Below are positions 1 to 9,061 of a stretch of 64,000 bases of DNA, piece by piece; positions within the stretch are counted from its first letter, which is position 1; each line of letters starts with the position of its first letter. The notes beneath the pieces were generated by a model that had not been told where the DNA came from, made no database searches, and saw only the letters and a list, made by a program, of their open reading frames with translations. The stretch is taken from the NCBI GenBank assembly GCA_015520045.1, contig WAQW01000003.1, forward strand, positions 1-64,000. The letters are read 5' to 3'. Both the position numbers and the translations under genes were made by a program. The DNA is from Thermoplasmata archaeon (GTDB lineage Archaea; Thermoplasmatota; Thermoplasmata; Thermoplasmatales; Thermoplasmataceae).

Positions 1-9
1 ATCTTCCAT
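1..9 (-). CDS. possible 5' end of a gene leaving the window
   Basis: On the minus strand an ATG at 9-7 is preceded by AAGGAGG (25-19) with a 9-base spacer, a strong Shine-Dalgarno arrangement. Only three codons (M-E-D) lie in the window, so nothing can be said about the product. An in-frame upstream ATG at 59 would give an alternative, longer start. Confidence 0.25.
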
Positions 10-887
10 TGTTTATTGCCTCCTTGGTGGATTTCAGGAGGCATCCTTTTCTTCTTCATGAGATTTCCCCTATGGACTTCTCCCATGGTTTCTGGCTCTA
101 GTTAGTACTGTTAGTACCAGATCCTTATACACAAAATTCGGTACACTATCCAGTATCAGCAAAGTTTCATTTCATTCCATAGATTCTCCGGTATGCAGAA
201 TGCTGAACTGAAACGTGAAAACTATTATGGTGCATAAACATTTAACTTTCAAGGAACTATTTCCTGCCTGCTCAGGCAAAACATTCCTGCGGTTCATCAA
301 CTCGAAAGATTGTTATCGTCTTTTTAAAATTGTCATGGTACAATCTTCACATATGAGATTAAATCAGCTGATGAAGATTGCCTAGCAATAAAGGAAAATG
401 GATAAAGATTCAGATAAACTGCACCATAGCATATCTCTTTTTGTGAGTGGATAGCCAGAATCTATGGTTGAATAAAAGAGCAGGGGAAGCGAGATGTAAT
501 TTTTTGACCTTCTAATGGCCCAATGCCTGCATTGGTAACATAGCAACCACTCGAATATTGTATATGATCTTTACATGATATTGTATTAAGATCGTACTGA
601 TTCTCGCCTCATCCGCATAAAGGCCTATCCTGGCCAGTTTGGTACCTTTGGAGATGTATCTTTATTGGGCAATGCAAGAATCGGGAACTGATTAGTGAAA
701 AGATTCTCATCTTGGTGAAGTGGTATAAATGGAGATTGTTTTATGCAACTATACTGCCTTGAAATGTGAATGCTAAGATAATAAGAACTGTTCTAAGAGG
801 ATGAGGTGTAACCGCTTAACCATCCGTACTAAAGGGTCTTCAATTTTTGGGGCTTCCTCACCGAAGGAATACCTAAAGATTGTAGAA
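10..887. other. gene-poor stretch
   Basis: About 880 bases with no convincing coding frame on either strand. The track ORF at 801-1046 is a shadow running into the radical SAM gene. I found no tRNA, no recognisable structural RNA and no repeat. It probably holds the promoter side of the gene leaving at the left edge and the 3' flank of the radical SAM gene. Confidence 0.5.
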
Positions 888-2036
888 TTAGGCTGTTACC
901 GAAATCTCCTCCTCAATCCTATCAGCAGGTACGTTTGTATTGAAGAGAGCTTTACTCTCTCCAGCGAGGCCGAATATCTGTTTCGGCAGCAACTCATACG
1001 TGTAGGAATAACCTCTCACACAGGTTCTCACACACTTGTTGCATGATTCTGCTTGCTTCACATATTCCTTGAACTCTTTACTTGAGAAGTAATCCTTAAA
1101 GGAGCCTTTCCTTAGGTCGTAGGCGTAAGAGTAGTCGCAATTGTATATCTGCTTATCCGGTGTTACGTAAACAAACATTTTGGGAAAATGGCATTTCCAA
1201 GGTCTTGAGAGGACATAATCCTGAAGCACAACGTTAGTTTCAAGAAGGGGATAGCCTTTCTTTTTTAGTTCCCAAATAATTCTGTAGAACTCCTGAAGTT
1301 TTTCCTTGCTTAGTCCTATTCTGAAATTAGGGGTTGTTTTTTCGTCTGTGAGACCGAAATCCAGAGTTTCTTCTACAGAGTTATATGATATTCCAATGCC
1401 CAGTTTCTTTGCGAGTTTTGCCATGGGAACTATGGTATCCCAGTTCAACTTGCTTATAGTAGTTACAAAGGATATTTTGGCCTTCGTAATCCTTTTCATT
1501 TCCGCTATTCCTCTCATTACCTCCTGAAAGGTCCCAGCCCTACCTCGAATAATGTCATCGTATTCGTTATGATAATCAACGGAAACAAAAGCAAAATCGA
1601 GATTTTTGAGCAGAGGCGCTTTTTTCTCGAGGAAAGAACCATTTGTGTTCATAACAGTTACAAAACCTTTCTCCTTTGCGTAATCCACAATATCCCCTAT
1701 GTCCCTCCTGATGAGAGGTTCACCGCCGAACATGTAGTAACCCCTCATGCCTGCATCATATGCTTCATCCAAAAGATCAAATACTTCATCGGTTTTCATA
1801 TCATACTTCATTTTTGGGGTGTTTCTCCAGTATGTGCAGCTCTGGCATCTGGAGTTGCATCCCCAGGTCATTGCGTGAGCAAGGAAAAATGGTGTGTGCG
1901 TGAAGAGGCGAGATTTGAGCATCGATGTGAAAGTTCCAAAGAATCTCTTCCAGTCCTCTCTAGCGATCTTAGTACCACTTTCCGGTCTACCCAAGATATC
2001 AGAACCACCTATCATTTCTATCAAAGAAATAACCAT
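888..2036 (-). CDS. radical SAM protein with C-terminal cysteine cluster
   Basis: A radical S-adenosylmethionine enzyme. It should bind a [4Fe-4S] cluster through the CxxxCxxC motif at C60, C64 and C67 (CNSRCQSC) and cleave SAM to a 5'-deoxyadenosyl radical. The GGEP-type SAM-binding motif follows (FGGEPL, about residue 103). The C-terminal third has further cysteines (WKCHF, YNCDY, ESCNKCVRTC), as in SPASM/twitch domains that hold auxiliary clusters. The length of 382 residues suits a radical SAM core plus such a domain. It stands alone, flanked by long non-coding stretches, so context does not reveal the substrate. It could modify a peptide, lipid or cofactor; I cannot choose between these. 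The family call is firm and the function unknown. Confidence 0.85.
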   Translation of the reverse strand: MVISLIEMIGGSDILGRPESGTKIAREDWKRFFGTFTSMLKSRLFTHTPFFLAHAMTWGCNSRCQSCTYWRNTPKMKYDMKTDEVFDLLDEAYDAGMRGYYMFGGEPLIRRDIGDIVDYAKEKGFVTVMNTNGSFLEKKAPLLKNLDFAFVSVDYHNEYDDIIRGRAGTFQEVMRGIAEMKRITKAKISFVTTISKLNWDTIVPMAKLAKKLGIGISYNSVEETLDFGLTDEKTTPNFRIGLSKEKLQEFYRIIWELKKKGYPLLETNVVLQDYVLSRPWKCHFPKMFVYVTPDKQIYNCDYSYAYDLRKGSFKDYFSSKEFKEYVKQAESCNKCVRTCVRGYSYTYELLPKQIFGLAGESKALFNTNVPADRIEEEISVTA

Positions 2037-2650
2037 TATGAATATTTGAATTTTATCCCATTAAATTGTCTTTTTTGTGAATGCTATGCCCCTTCTATAA
2101 TGCACTCGATCATAAAATTAGGAAAGTAAACTCTCGAGCCATGCTGGATGGATCTCATTAAGTAACTTTTCCACATGGATATCTACGGCAATGAGCAGCC
2201 AAGTATGAGGGTTCTAAAACAATCTTTTCAATTTCGATTCACATTGCACCTCACCCTCTATTCTACAAGATTAATGCATATGTTGGTGCAAAATGCAAAG
2301 CATCGACACTGTTTGATTATGTGATTTTTCTTGCTTCCCAGTTTAGGGTTTTGATAGCATGTTCATCGCGTGTCGTTCATAACTGAACCTTGCCCATTTG
2401 CATGGAACCACAGACAGAAAGGAGAATAAAACCAGAGAAACCAATGAGACCAGTGCTCAGTTCCCCTGCAAACTCATGGTGTGCTGAACACTGTTGATAC
2501 ATTTTGCTAGACCAGATTTAGATCATTTGTATCAATAGGATAAAAACAGTGGAAAATGGATGAGAAAAACAGTTAGGACAGTTATAACCATACAAGATTT
2601 GGAGTGTTAAAAGAGAATGCTTTTTATAATATTGGTCAATCATTATTTCT
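2037..2650. other. intergenic region with box A for the glycosyltransferase
   Basis: About 610 bases without a supported gene; the track ORF 1569-2129 is antisense to the radical SAM gene. The clearest element is a TATA box TTTATAAT at 2623-2630, centred about 25 bases before the GTG start at 2651, as expected for a leaderless archaeal transcript. Nothing else was recognised. Confidence 0.5.
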
Positions 2651-3472
2651 GTGCAGAGGACTGCCCTTATACAGAAGACCCCATTGCAGGGGATGGATAG
2701 TGTTGATCAGGAGCTCTTTGAACAGACTTTCTCCATAATCATTCCCGCGTACAACGAAGAGCAAAGAATAGGACCTGTCCTTCGTGATATTTCTGAATTT
2801 ATCTCAAGGAATCGGCTTCCTTGGCAGGTTGTTATAGTCATTGAAGGTGATGATAATACCGAATCCCTTGTTTCACAGTTCGCTGCAAAATATCCCTTCA
2901 TCCAGTATATTCGCTCTTATGGAAGGGGCGGTAAGGGGAATGCTGTGAGAAGAGGTGCCCGTATCGCGACGGGAAATTATGTAATTCTTATGGACGCGGA
3001 TAACAGCATAAAGTTTCTGGATGTAGTGAGTGCCCTAAAATATCTGGTTGATAGCGATGGTATTTTTCTCTCGAGGTATGTGGTGCCCAATCACATTCCC
3101 GCAATAAGGAGGTTTGTTAGCAGAGGATTCAATCTTATGGTAAGGGCCTTTCTCAAGATAGATGTGAAAGATACACAAACGGGTTATAAGATTATTGATG
3201 GAAGGTTGTTCCGCGCATCCATTTCAAGGGTGGGTGTTACCAATACTTTTTTCGATATTTCCCTGATCTACTATCTTCAAAGGAGTGGTGCAAGGATAAG
3301 GGAGGTACCTGTGGCATATCAACATAGTGATGGAAGCAAGTTCAACGCGCTTGCTGAAGTGATGGGACAAGGAGTTTCTCTTGTAGCATTTCTCATAAGG
3401 CACTCAAGGTTCTACAGGTACGTTCCAAGAAAGATAGTTAGCCTTTATTACAGAAAATTCAAGTGGATATAG
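2651..3472 (+). CDS. family 2 glycosyltransferase, dolichyl-phosphate glucosyltransferase (Alg5)-like
   Basis: A GT2-family enzyme that probably transfers a sugar from a nucleotide donor to a polyprenyl (dolichyl) phosphate carrier. The N-terminal FSIIIPAYNEE strand, the DxD-like DADNS motif near residue 118 that binds nucleotide sugar and metal, and the DTQTGYK motif are typical of the Alg5/DPM1 branch. It has no C-terminal membrane segments, unlike AglD-type enzymes. The GTG start at 2651 fits a leaderless transcript from the TATA box at 2623-2630; an internal ATG lies at 2693. Its 3' end overlaps the convergent epimerase gene by 14 bases. It could supply lipid-linked sugars to the AglB encoded at 13.5-19.8 kb, which is an inference from family role. 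Confidence 0.85.
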   Translation: MQRTALIQKTPLQGMDSVDQELFEQTFSIIIPAYNEEQRIGPVLRDISEFISRNRLPWQVVIVIEGDDNTESLVSQFAAKYPFIQYIRSYGRGGKGNAVRRGARIATGNYVILMDADNSIKFLDVVSALKYLVDSDGIFLSRYVVPNHIPAIRRFVSRGFNLMVRAFLKIDVKDTQTGYKIIDGRLFRASISRVGVTNTFFDISLIYYLQRSGARIREVPVAYQHSDGSKFNALAEVMGQGVSLVAFLIRHSRFYRYVPRKIVSLYYRKFKWI

Positions 3473-4358
3473 CCTCAAGGATCTTCCTGACACCCTTTTT
3501 AACATCGTAGCGGGGAAAAAACTGGAGTTCTTTATTGGTTTTCTTCATATCAGCCCTGGTGAAAGTCTGATAGGTTTTGAAAGGTATATCCTCATAGCGG
3601 GGTTCAATATCATAACCCACCTCCTCCTTCACAATTCTAAAAATCTCATTAAATTTTAGCGATGTACCCGTACCGACATTGTAAACTTCTCCTCCTCTAC
3701 CTAACTTAGCCGCTGCTATATTGGCGCTGGCCACATCCTCAACATAGATAAAGTCCCTTTCTTGTTCTCCGTCACCGTATATTACGGGAGATCTTTTCTT
3801 GATAAGATCGGAAATGAATTTGTGTATCACACTGGAATAATATCCCTTAGTGTTTTCACCAGGACCATACGTGTTAAAGTACCTCAGCGAAACAACCTCT
3901 GTATCTGTGTTGTCAGAAAAGAATCGGGCCGTCATCTCGTTTATGCTCTTGGTCATTGGGTAGACACTTATGAATTCTCGGGGAGTAAAGTCTTCCCGAA
4001 ATATCCTTCCGTTTCCATATATGGCAGATGATGAGGCTAGGATAACCTTCCGCACGCTGTTACGCGCAGCAGCATCTAACACATTAAACGTTCCCTGAGA
4101 ATTTACCTCAAAACCTGTGGCCGGGTCATCTTCAAATTGAGGTGGAGAAGTAACTGCTGCATTGTGAAAAACATAATCACAATCCCTGAAAGTTTGGTAG
4201 AGGCAATCTCTCGAGAGAATATTGCACTTTATCTTATGATCTGCAACACTCGTCCCATCAACAATGTCCAGAGAGATGGTTTCCCAACCTAATTCTTTAG
4301 CCTTCCAAATTATATTCCTTCCGATGAAACCCTCTCCACCCGTAACGACGATTCTCAT
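3459..4358 (-). CDS. NAD-dependent epimerase/dehydratase (UDP-glucose 4-epimerase-like)
   Basis: An extended short-chain dehydrogenase acting on nucleotide sugars. The Rossmann NAD motif TGGEGFIG is at residues 6-13, the catalytic serine region ASSSAIYG near residues 109-115, and the YxxxK pair at Y133 and K137 (YPMTK). The length of 299 residues is normal for GalE/RmlB-like epimerases. Substrate cannot be read from the sequence: UDP-glucose/galactose is the commonest guess and a dehydratase is possible. It is convergent with the GT2 gene, consistent with a small sugar-nucleotide and glycan cluster. Confidence 0.85.
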   Translation of the reverse strand: MRIVVTGGEGFIGRNIIWKAKELGWETISLDIVDGTSVADHKIKCNILSRDCLYQTFRDCDYVFHNAAVTSPPQFEDDPATGFEVNSQGTFNVLDAAARNSVRKVILASSSAIYGNGRIFREDFTPREFISVYPMTKSINEMTARFFSDNTDTEVVSLRYFNTYGPGENTKGYYSSVIHKFISDLIKKRSPVIYGDGEQERDFIYVEDVASANIAAAKLGRGGEVYNVGTGTSLKFNEIFRIVKEEVGYDIEPRYEDIPFKTYQTFTRADMKKTNKELQFFPRYDVKKGVRKILEAIST

Positions 4359-4681
4359 AGGGCGGTAAGAACGCTATCGCTATTTAGCCTTTATTCGAAG
4401 AATTCAGGAAAAAAGTAACTCTAATGGTGACACGTGAAACACTGTTCAAAACACAATCTTTCAGGGGTATAAATCTACCCTGAGCATGGAACGTTTTCCT
4501 CTAAATCTTACCGGAGTAAGAGAATGGTGAATTTCTGAGATTTTACGGTACTGTCCTTTAAGTTTAATAATCTTAAGTCCCGGATGTGCTCGAACATTTT
4601 ATACCGCAGGTTAATCAGTTGACTTCAAAAGGAACAGCCCCGGGAGGCAAGCTTTTAAGGTACGGTTACTTGGGAGTAGTG
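4359..4681. promoter_or_regulatory. intergenic region with box A of the aldo/keto reductase
   Basis: Between the divergent epimerase and aldo/keto reductase genes. CTTTTAAG at about 4652-4659 lies about 26 bases before the ATG at 4682 and is a good box A for a leaderless start. It argues against the longer track ORF that begins at 4586, whose first 32 residues look non-homologous. Confidence 0.5.
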
Positions 4682-5545
4682 ATGCTTAAGTTACTTGGTA
4701 GAACCGACGTTAAGATCACGGCCATTGGAATAGGTACGTGGCAAATGAAAAGGGATGATAACTCTGTGCAGGTTATCAGAAAAGGCATCGAAGCGGGGTC
4801 GAACTTCGTCGATACTGCTGAACTGTACAGGAATGAAGATATGATCGGGAAAGCCGTTGCTGATTTGGATGATGTGTTCGTTGCCACGAAAGTTTCTCCA
4901 ACACATTTCCGGTATGAAAAGGTTCTCAAGGCATGTGATGGTAGCCTTAGGAGGTTGGGTGTTAAGCAGATTGATCTTTATCAACTTCACTGGCCAAATC
5001 CGCACATACCAATAGAAGAAACCATGAGGGCGATGGAAAGATTGGTGGATGAGGGTAAGATACGCTATATAGGCGTTAGTAACTTTGATCTGGACGAACT
5101 CCAACGTGCTCAAGAGTCAATGAAGCGTTATGAGATTGTCTCTAATCAGGTTGAGTACAGCCCATTTGTGAGGTACATAGAAAAAGATCTGCTTTCTTAC
5201 TGTGAGAAGGAAAAAATTTCTGTGATAGCGTACAGCCCCCTGAAACACGGCCACGCTCTTGAATCTCTCTCTAGAGAGAGGAATCCATTTGCGCAACTGG
5301 CAGAGAGCAGGAAAGCAACAGTACCGCAGATTATACTCAGATGGCTGATATCCAAGGGAAATGTCATAGCCATACCAAAGACATCTCATGCTGAAAGGGT
5401 TGTTGAGAATGTAAGGAGCCAGGACATAGAGCTCTCTGATTCTGATATTCACGAACTCGATGAGTATGCTTCAAGACTTAATTCGCGCTCAACCAAAGAT
5501 CGCCTTGGTGGGATAACTAACTTTGTACTCAGGTTTTTTCGTTAA
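4682..5545 (+). CDS. aldo/keto reductase
   Basis: An NADPH-dependent aldo/keto reductase of the TIM-barrel family that reduces aldehydes or ketones. From the ATG at 4682 the catalytic tetrad is D44, Y49, K70 and H103 (FVDTAELY, VATKV, LYQLHW). The phosphate-binding IPKTSHAERVVEN segment near the C-terminus is also present. The product is 287 residues, normal for the family. I chose 4682 over the track start at 4586 because the upstream residues lack homology to the family start and a TATA box lies 26 bases before this ATG. The physiological substrate is unknown. Confidence 0.88.
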   Translation: MLKLLGRTDVKITAIGIGTWQMKRDDNSVQVIRKGIEAGSNFVDTAELYRNEDMIGKAVADLDDVFVATKVSPTHFRYEKVLKACDGSLRRLGVKQIDLYQLHWPNPHIPIEETMRAMERLVDEGKIRYIGVSNFDLDELQRAQESMKRYEIVSNQVEYSPFVRYIEKDLLSYCEKEKISVIAYSPLKHGHALESLSRERNPFAQLAESRKATVPQIILRWLISKGNVIAIPKTSHAERVVENVRSQDIELSDSDIHELDEYASRLNSRSTKDRLGGITNFVLRFFR

Positions 5546-5642
5546 TTGTATTGAACGGTAATGTTGCCTTTATAAGTGGATTTAGTTACTTATTTTTGAG
5601 TATCTACCAAAATATTTATCACCATTGCAGAAATTTCCTATT

Positions 5643-6344
5643 ATGATAGAAAGGGCACTTGAAGATCTCCGTAGTGGACGCCCAATTCTTATATTTGATG
5701 GAGAGGGGCGTGAGGGAGAGACAGATATTGTGATCCCATCTCAGTTCGCCTCTCCGCGTATGATAACCAAAATGAGGATGGATGGAGGGGGGCTTCTGTG
5801 CGTCACGGTAAGAGAATCTGATTCGCGGAAGCTTGGCCTTTTTTTCTTTGATTCATTTTTCAGGAAGATCGGGCAGCCTGACAGCAGGCTCTTCTACAGC
5901 GGTGATCTGAAGTATGATTCGGACAGTGCTTTCTCTCTGCCCATTAATCATCGCAGTACTTTCACCGGTATTCCGGATATCGATAGATCTAAAACGATAA
6001 CAGAATTTGCCCATTTTCTCGGTAATCTTCAGAAATACAACGGTACAGCTAAAGATCATTTCGTCGAGCAATTTCGTTCCCCCGGACATGTCTGGATTTT
6101 GATCGCGAGGGATGGTTACTTCTCCAGAAGGAGAGGGCACACCGAGTTATCGACCTATTTGGTTGAGCGATCAGGATTGATACCGTCTGCGAGCATTGTT
6201 GAGATGCTATCTTCTGATGGGCACTCTCTCAGTAGGGATAAGGCGAAAGAGTATGCAGCCAGAGAGTCACTAACATTTATAGAGGGCAAAGATATTGTCT
6301 CCGCGTGGAAGCATGATTCGCGTAATGGCTACAGGGGTCTTTGA
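5643..6344 (+). CDS. ribB: 3,4-dihydroxy-2-butanone 4-phosphate synthase
   Basis: Converts ribulose 5-phosphate to 3,4-dihydroxy-2-butanone 4-phosphate and formate, supplying the four-carbon unit of riboflavin. The acidic metal/substrate loop DGEGREGETD (residues 19-28), the HRSTFTGI segment, SPGHV and GHTEL are diagnostic of the monofunctional archaeal RibB. ATG 5643 lies 27 bases after an AATATTTATC box A, giving 233 residues; the track's TTG at 5625 is less likely. It is the first gene of a four-gene riboflavin/FAD operon and overlaps ribL by 32 bases. No GTP cyclohydrolase III or reductase step is encoded nearby. Confidence 0.93.
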   Translation: MIERALEDLRSGRPILIFDGEGREGETDIVIPSQFASPRMITKMRMDGGGLLCVTVRESDSRKLGLFFFDSFFRKIGQPDSRLFYSGDLKYDSDSAFSLPINHRSTFTGIPDIDRSKTITEFAHFLGNLQKYNGTAKDHFVEQFRSPGHVWILIARDGYFSRRRGHTELSTYLVERSGLIPSASIVEMLSSDGHSLSRDKAKEYAARESLTFIEGKDIVSAWKHDSRNGYRGL

Positions 6345-6744
6345 TATCATTCACAGAGGACATCTCCATTTCCTTAAGGAGGCCAAATCTCTGGGGGATG
6401 AGCTTGTTGTTGTTGTTGCCAGAGATTCGACTGCCAGAAAATTTGGAAAGGAGCCCATAATGGATGAGGAGACAAGGCTCAGCATAGTTCGTGAGTTGAA
6501 GCCGGTAGATCGGGCTCTTTTGGGCCTTGAGGGAGATATATTTCAGATCGTTAAGGATGTTCGTCCCGATATCGTGGCTCTTGGATATGATCAGCACTTC
6601 GATGAGGAGGATATAAAAAGGGGTTGTGAGAGTGTTGGTGTAAACGCTTCTATTGTTCGCCTTTCCAGGTTGCCCAATGATAATAAGGCCAGCTCCACAA
6701 ACATAAGAAAGAGATTACTTAAATCAATCGAGGAGGTGCTATGA
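6313..6744 (+). CDS. ribL: archaeal FAD synthase (FMN adenylyltransferase)
   Basis: A small nucleotidyltransferase of the cytidylyltransferase-like family, matching archaeal RibL, which transfers AMP or CMP from a nucleotide triphosphate to FMN. The HxGH-type motif is at H14 and H17 (FDIIHRGH), the N-terminal ATGVFD segment is present and the C-terminal STNIRKR resembles the ISSTxIR motif. ATG 6313 gives 143 residues, close to the family length; the track start at 6295 is an upstream TTG. It lies inside the riboflavin operon, so FAD synthase is preferred over glycerol-phosphate cytidylyltransferase. The ribC start overlaps its stop by four bases. Confidence 0.88.
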   Translation: MIRVMATGVFDIIHRGHLHFLKEAKSLGDELVVVVARDSTARKFGKEPIMDEETRLSIVRELKPVDRALLGLEGDIFQIVKDVRPDIVALGYDQHFDEEDIKRGCESVGVNASIVRLSRLPNDNKASSTNIRKRLLKSIEEVL

Positions 6745-7229
6745 AGATCTTCGGAGTCGTGGATACGACCTTTGCTCGTTTCGATATGGGCGGTTCTGTT
6801 ATTGATGAGCTCCACCGTTTGGGGACTGGTTTCCGTGTTGTGAGGCGGACCGTTCCCGGCATAAAGGACATTCCTGTGGAGGCTTTGGATCTCTTTACAT
6901 CTCAGCAGTGTGATATAGTTATAGCCTGTGGAATGCCAGGAAAAGAGCCTCTTGATAAGATATCAGCTTCGATAGCATCGCAGGGAATAATGGAGGTTAT
7001 GCTTAAGACTGGCAAGCACATCCTCGAGGTTTTTGTTCATGAAGAGGAAGCTAAAGATGGAGCTGAGCTCGCCTGGCTTATGGATAGGAGGGCGAGGGAG
7101 CATGCGCAGAATGCATATTATATGATATTCAACCCCGAGATGTTGAGGAGAAATGCTGGAAAAGGTCTTCGGCAGGGTTTTGAAGATGTTGGACCCGTAG
7201 GGGAACGTAATGGTGGTATGGTACATTAG
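6741..7229 (+). CDS. ribC: riboflavin synthase, archaeal type
   Basis: Catalyses dismutation of two 6,7-dimethyl-8-ribityllumazine molecules to riboflavin and a pyrimidine that is recycled. This is the archaeal type, which is related to lumazine synthase rather than to bacterial RibE; the N-terminal KIFGVVDTTFARFDMG, internal CGMPGKE and the C-terminal HAQNAYYMIFNPEMLR are typical. The length of 162 residues is standard. It overlaps ribL through ATGA, indicating coupled translation, and precedes ribH by nine bases. Confidence 0.92.
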   Translation: MKIFGVVDTTFARFDMGGSVIDELHRLGTGFRVVRRTVPGIKDIPVEALDLFTSQQCDIVIACGMPGKEPLDKISASIASQGIMEVMLKTGKHILEVFVHEEEAKDGAELAWLMDRRAREHAQNAYYMIFNPEMLRRNAGKGLRQGFEDVGPVGERNGGMVH

Positions 7230-7238
7230 GTGATTTGG

Positions 7239-7646
7239 ATGAAAATTGGTATAGTTGTGTCTGAATACAATTACGATATAACGATGAACATGCTGGCCAG
7301 AGCTCAGGAAGAGGCTAACTTTCTGGGTGTTGAGGTATCAAAGGTTCTAAAGGTTCCGGGAACGTTTGATATCCCTCTCGGTGTCAAGAAGCTTTTAAAC
7401 AGAGAGGATGTTGATGGTGTGGTAACTCTCGGTGCCGTGATAAAGGGTGAAACTGATCACGATCAGATAGTGATGCAGAATGCAGCCCGTAAGATAGAGG
7501 ATTTATCTGTTGAATACGGTAAGCCCGTTGCGCTTGGAATATCTGGTCCCGGTGAGTCCCGTCTTCAGGCTGAGGCCAGAATAGAAGGGGCTAAGAATGC
7601 GGTGCACAGCGTTGTAAAGATGATCAGAAGGTTGAAAGAGCTCTGA
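7239..7646 (+). CDS. ribH: 6,7-dimethyl-8-ribityllumazine synthase
   Basis: Condenses the pyrimidinedione intermediate with 3,4-dihydroxy-2-butanone 4-phosphate, the penultimate riboflavin step. The family motifs KVPGTFDIPLGVKKL, VTLGAVIKGETDHD and the C-terminal KNAVHSVVKMIRRL are evident; the histidine of GETDHD is the usual catalytic position. ATG 7239 with upstream AGGTGAT is preferred to the track's GTG at 7230, giving 135 residues. It is the last gene of ribB-ribL-ribC-ribH. Confidence 0.93.
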   Translation: MKIGIVVSEYNYDITMNMLARAQEEANFLGVEVSKVLKVPGTFDIPLGVKKLLNREDVDGVVTLGAVIKGETDHDQIVMQNAARKIEDLSVEYGKPVALGISGPGESRLQAEARIEGAKNAVHSVVKMIRRLKEL

Positions 7647-7885
7647 CTGGATTACACGTATAAATCGGACTGGTGATTTTCAGGCAAATTCTCAGTTTAC
7701 CTAGGGTATCTTATCTTGGGATTCGGAGAGAAACGAGCTGTGGTCTTTTACACAACATATCAAGCTTCGCATAATCTTTATTCTGCGTGTAGATAAATGT
7801 ACCGTTATGAAACAAATATCAGAGTTATTCAGCGAAAGATCATGTGAATCATAGTACAATCAAGGATTCGTGACTGGGGCTGTCC
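7647..7885. other. 240-base gap between convergent rib and pcc1-pfdB-mptA operons
   Basis: Non-coding in all frames that I could follow. It separates the 3' ends of two convergent operons and presumably carries their transcription ends. No stable hairpin followed by a T run is obvious. Confidence 0.4.
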
Positions 7886-8686
7886 TCAGCTCTGATCGCT
7901 ATAGACAAGAATCTTTTTAGAATAAGCATTGTAGGCATGGATGCTCTCAAAGCTTGTACACTCAACTTTAAACTCCTTCAGGGGTCCCGGATCTTTGATT
8001 TTCTCCTTTGCCAGTGAAATAGCACGCCTTGAAACATCCTCAACCAGAAGTGGATTCTGATGGGAACGAAGGAGCATTTCGTTAATCTGATCATTTGAGC
8101 CTGTGAAGGATAAGGTATTCCCGAACGCCTCTTCTCCGATCTCCGAAAGTAAATTTAAATAACTGACGGTTTTTTCAGCCTTTATGGAAACTGTTATTCT
8201 AGATCTCTGGCTGTGAGTTATCACCGGGATATCAGGGTAATTCTTCAATAGAGGATGCATTTTCTCAAGTCTTGTTCGCATCTCGCCCATACTGCACGGA
8301 CATGCAGTCAAGCCCTCTCTTTGAACTGAAAGAGTGAATTCTGGCTCTCGGCCGATGGTGAAGGAGGAAGAAACTGTTAAAATCTTCAGGCCTCCTTTGC
8401 CCTCTCGCAGAATGATAGATCCCTCGACGAACGCAGAAGAACCTTTTGTATCCGGGATCCTGATGGCTTCTCTGGCAAATCTCTCGGGTAAGTGCTCAAG
8501 ATCAATCTTCTCCACCGGTGAGGTGAGGATGCCCTGAAGTGAGCCAAAATTTGCCATCTTCCTTGACGGGGGAATGTTTACATAAAGGGAAGCGGAACCA
8601 AAGAACTCGAAATGTCCTCCCTTCGAGGACCATGAAATGCTAAGAGGGACATTCTGGATGCCCGTCAGAAGGTTCTTCTCCATCAT
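7886..8686 (-). CDS. mptA: GTP cyclohydrolase IV (MptA/FolE2 family)
   Basis: A COG1469-family enzyme. In archaea MptA converts GTP to 7,8-dihydroneopterin 2',3'-cyclic phosphate, the first step of tetrahydromethanopterin-type pterin synthesis, using a mononuclear metal. The metal-site segment LTACPC (C129, C131), THSQRS (about 157-162) and the C-terminal ESIHAYNAY match the family. The product is 266 residues, shorter than methanogen MptA. It lies 17 bases after pfdB, so pcc1-pfdB-mptA probably form one operon. The bacterial-type activity giving dihydroneopterin triphosphate cannot be excluded. Confidence 0.85.
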   Translation of the reverse strand: MMEKNLLTGIQNVPLSISWSSKGGHFEFFGSASLYVNIPPSRKMANFGSLQGILTSPVEKIDLEHLPERFAREAIRIPDTKGSSAFVEGSIILREGKGGLKILTVSSSFTIGREPEFTLSVQREGLTACPCSMGEMRTRLEKMHPLLKNYPDIPVITHSQRSRITVSIKAEKTVSYLNLLSEIGEEAFGNTLSFTGSNDQINEMLLRSHQNPLLVEDVSRRAISLAKEKIKDPGPLKEFKVECTSFESIHAYNAYSKKILVYSDQS

Positions 8687-8703
8687 CTGTGCTATGTCAC
8701 TCC

Positions 8704-9060
8704 TCAGTTTCGGGTCCCAGCATAGCTTTTTTTCAGAGCCTCTTCAACTTCCTTGTATTTTTGTTCAAGGGCCTTTTGCTGCTTTTCAAGTGTTTTAATC
8801 CTGATGCTGCTCAGCTCTCTTTGTTCCTGAAGCTCATCTATCAGTTTCTTTTTATCACTGACCCTGTAGAGTATCCCACCAACACTTTTGTAGATCGGTG
8901 ATGAGTCATCAACTTTCTCGAGCTCCTGGAGGGTCTTCTCTATTTCCTTGACCTTTGCATCGAGCTGGTACCGCTGGGTAACGGTTTCTTCAATTTGCAG
9001 TTCCAGTTGTTCAGCTTGCTTAATCTGGTTCTGGATGTATGCGCTTAAGTTCGGTTCCAT
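8704..9060 (-). CDS. pfdB: prefoldin beta subunit
   Basis: A subunit of the hexameric prefoldin chaperone, which captures unfolded proteins and hands them to the thermosome. The 118-residue product is almost wholly coiled coil, with a central hairpin segment (SSPIYKSVGGILYRV) typical of the beta subunit. It starts two bases after the pcc1 stop, a neighbourhood common in Euryarchaeota. Confidence 0.93.
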   Translation of the reverse strand: MEPNLSAYIQNQIKQAEQLELQIEETVTQRYQLDAKVKEIEKTLQELEKVDDSSPIYKSVGGILYRVSDKKKLIDELQEQRELSSIRIKTLEKQQKALEQKYKEVEEALKKSYAGTRN

Positions 9061-9061
9061 C

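Noticed and set aside
801-1046. 81-residue plus-strand ORF at the end of the radical SAM gene
   Set aside because: It is largely antisense to the radical SAM coding region and its translation has no protein-like conservation.
1569-2129. 186-residue plus-strand ORF
   Set aside because: It is antisense to the radical SAM gene; composition (many Cys, His, Phe) is typical of a shadow frame.
4586-4681. N-terminal extension of the aldo/keto reductase in the ORF track
   Set aside because: It does not resemble the family start and contains the box A of the leaderless gene.
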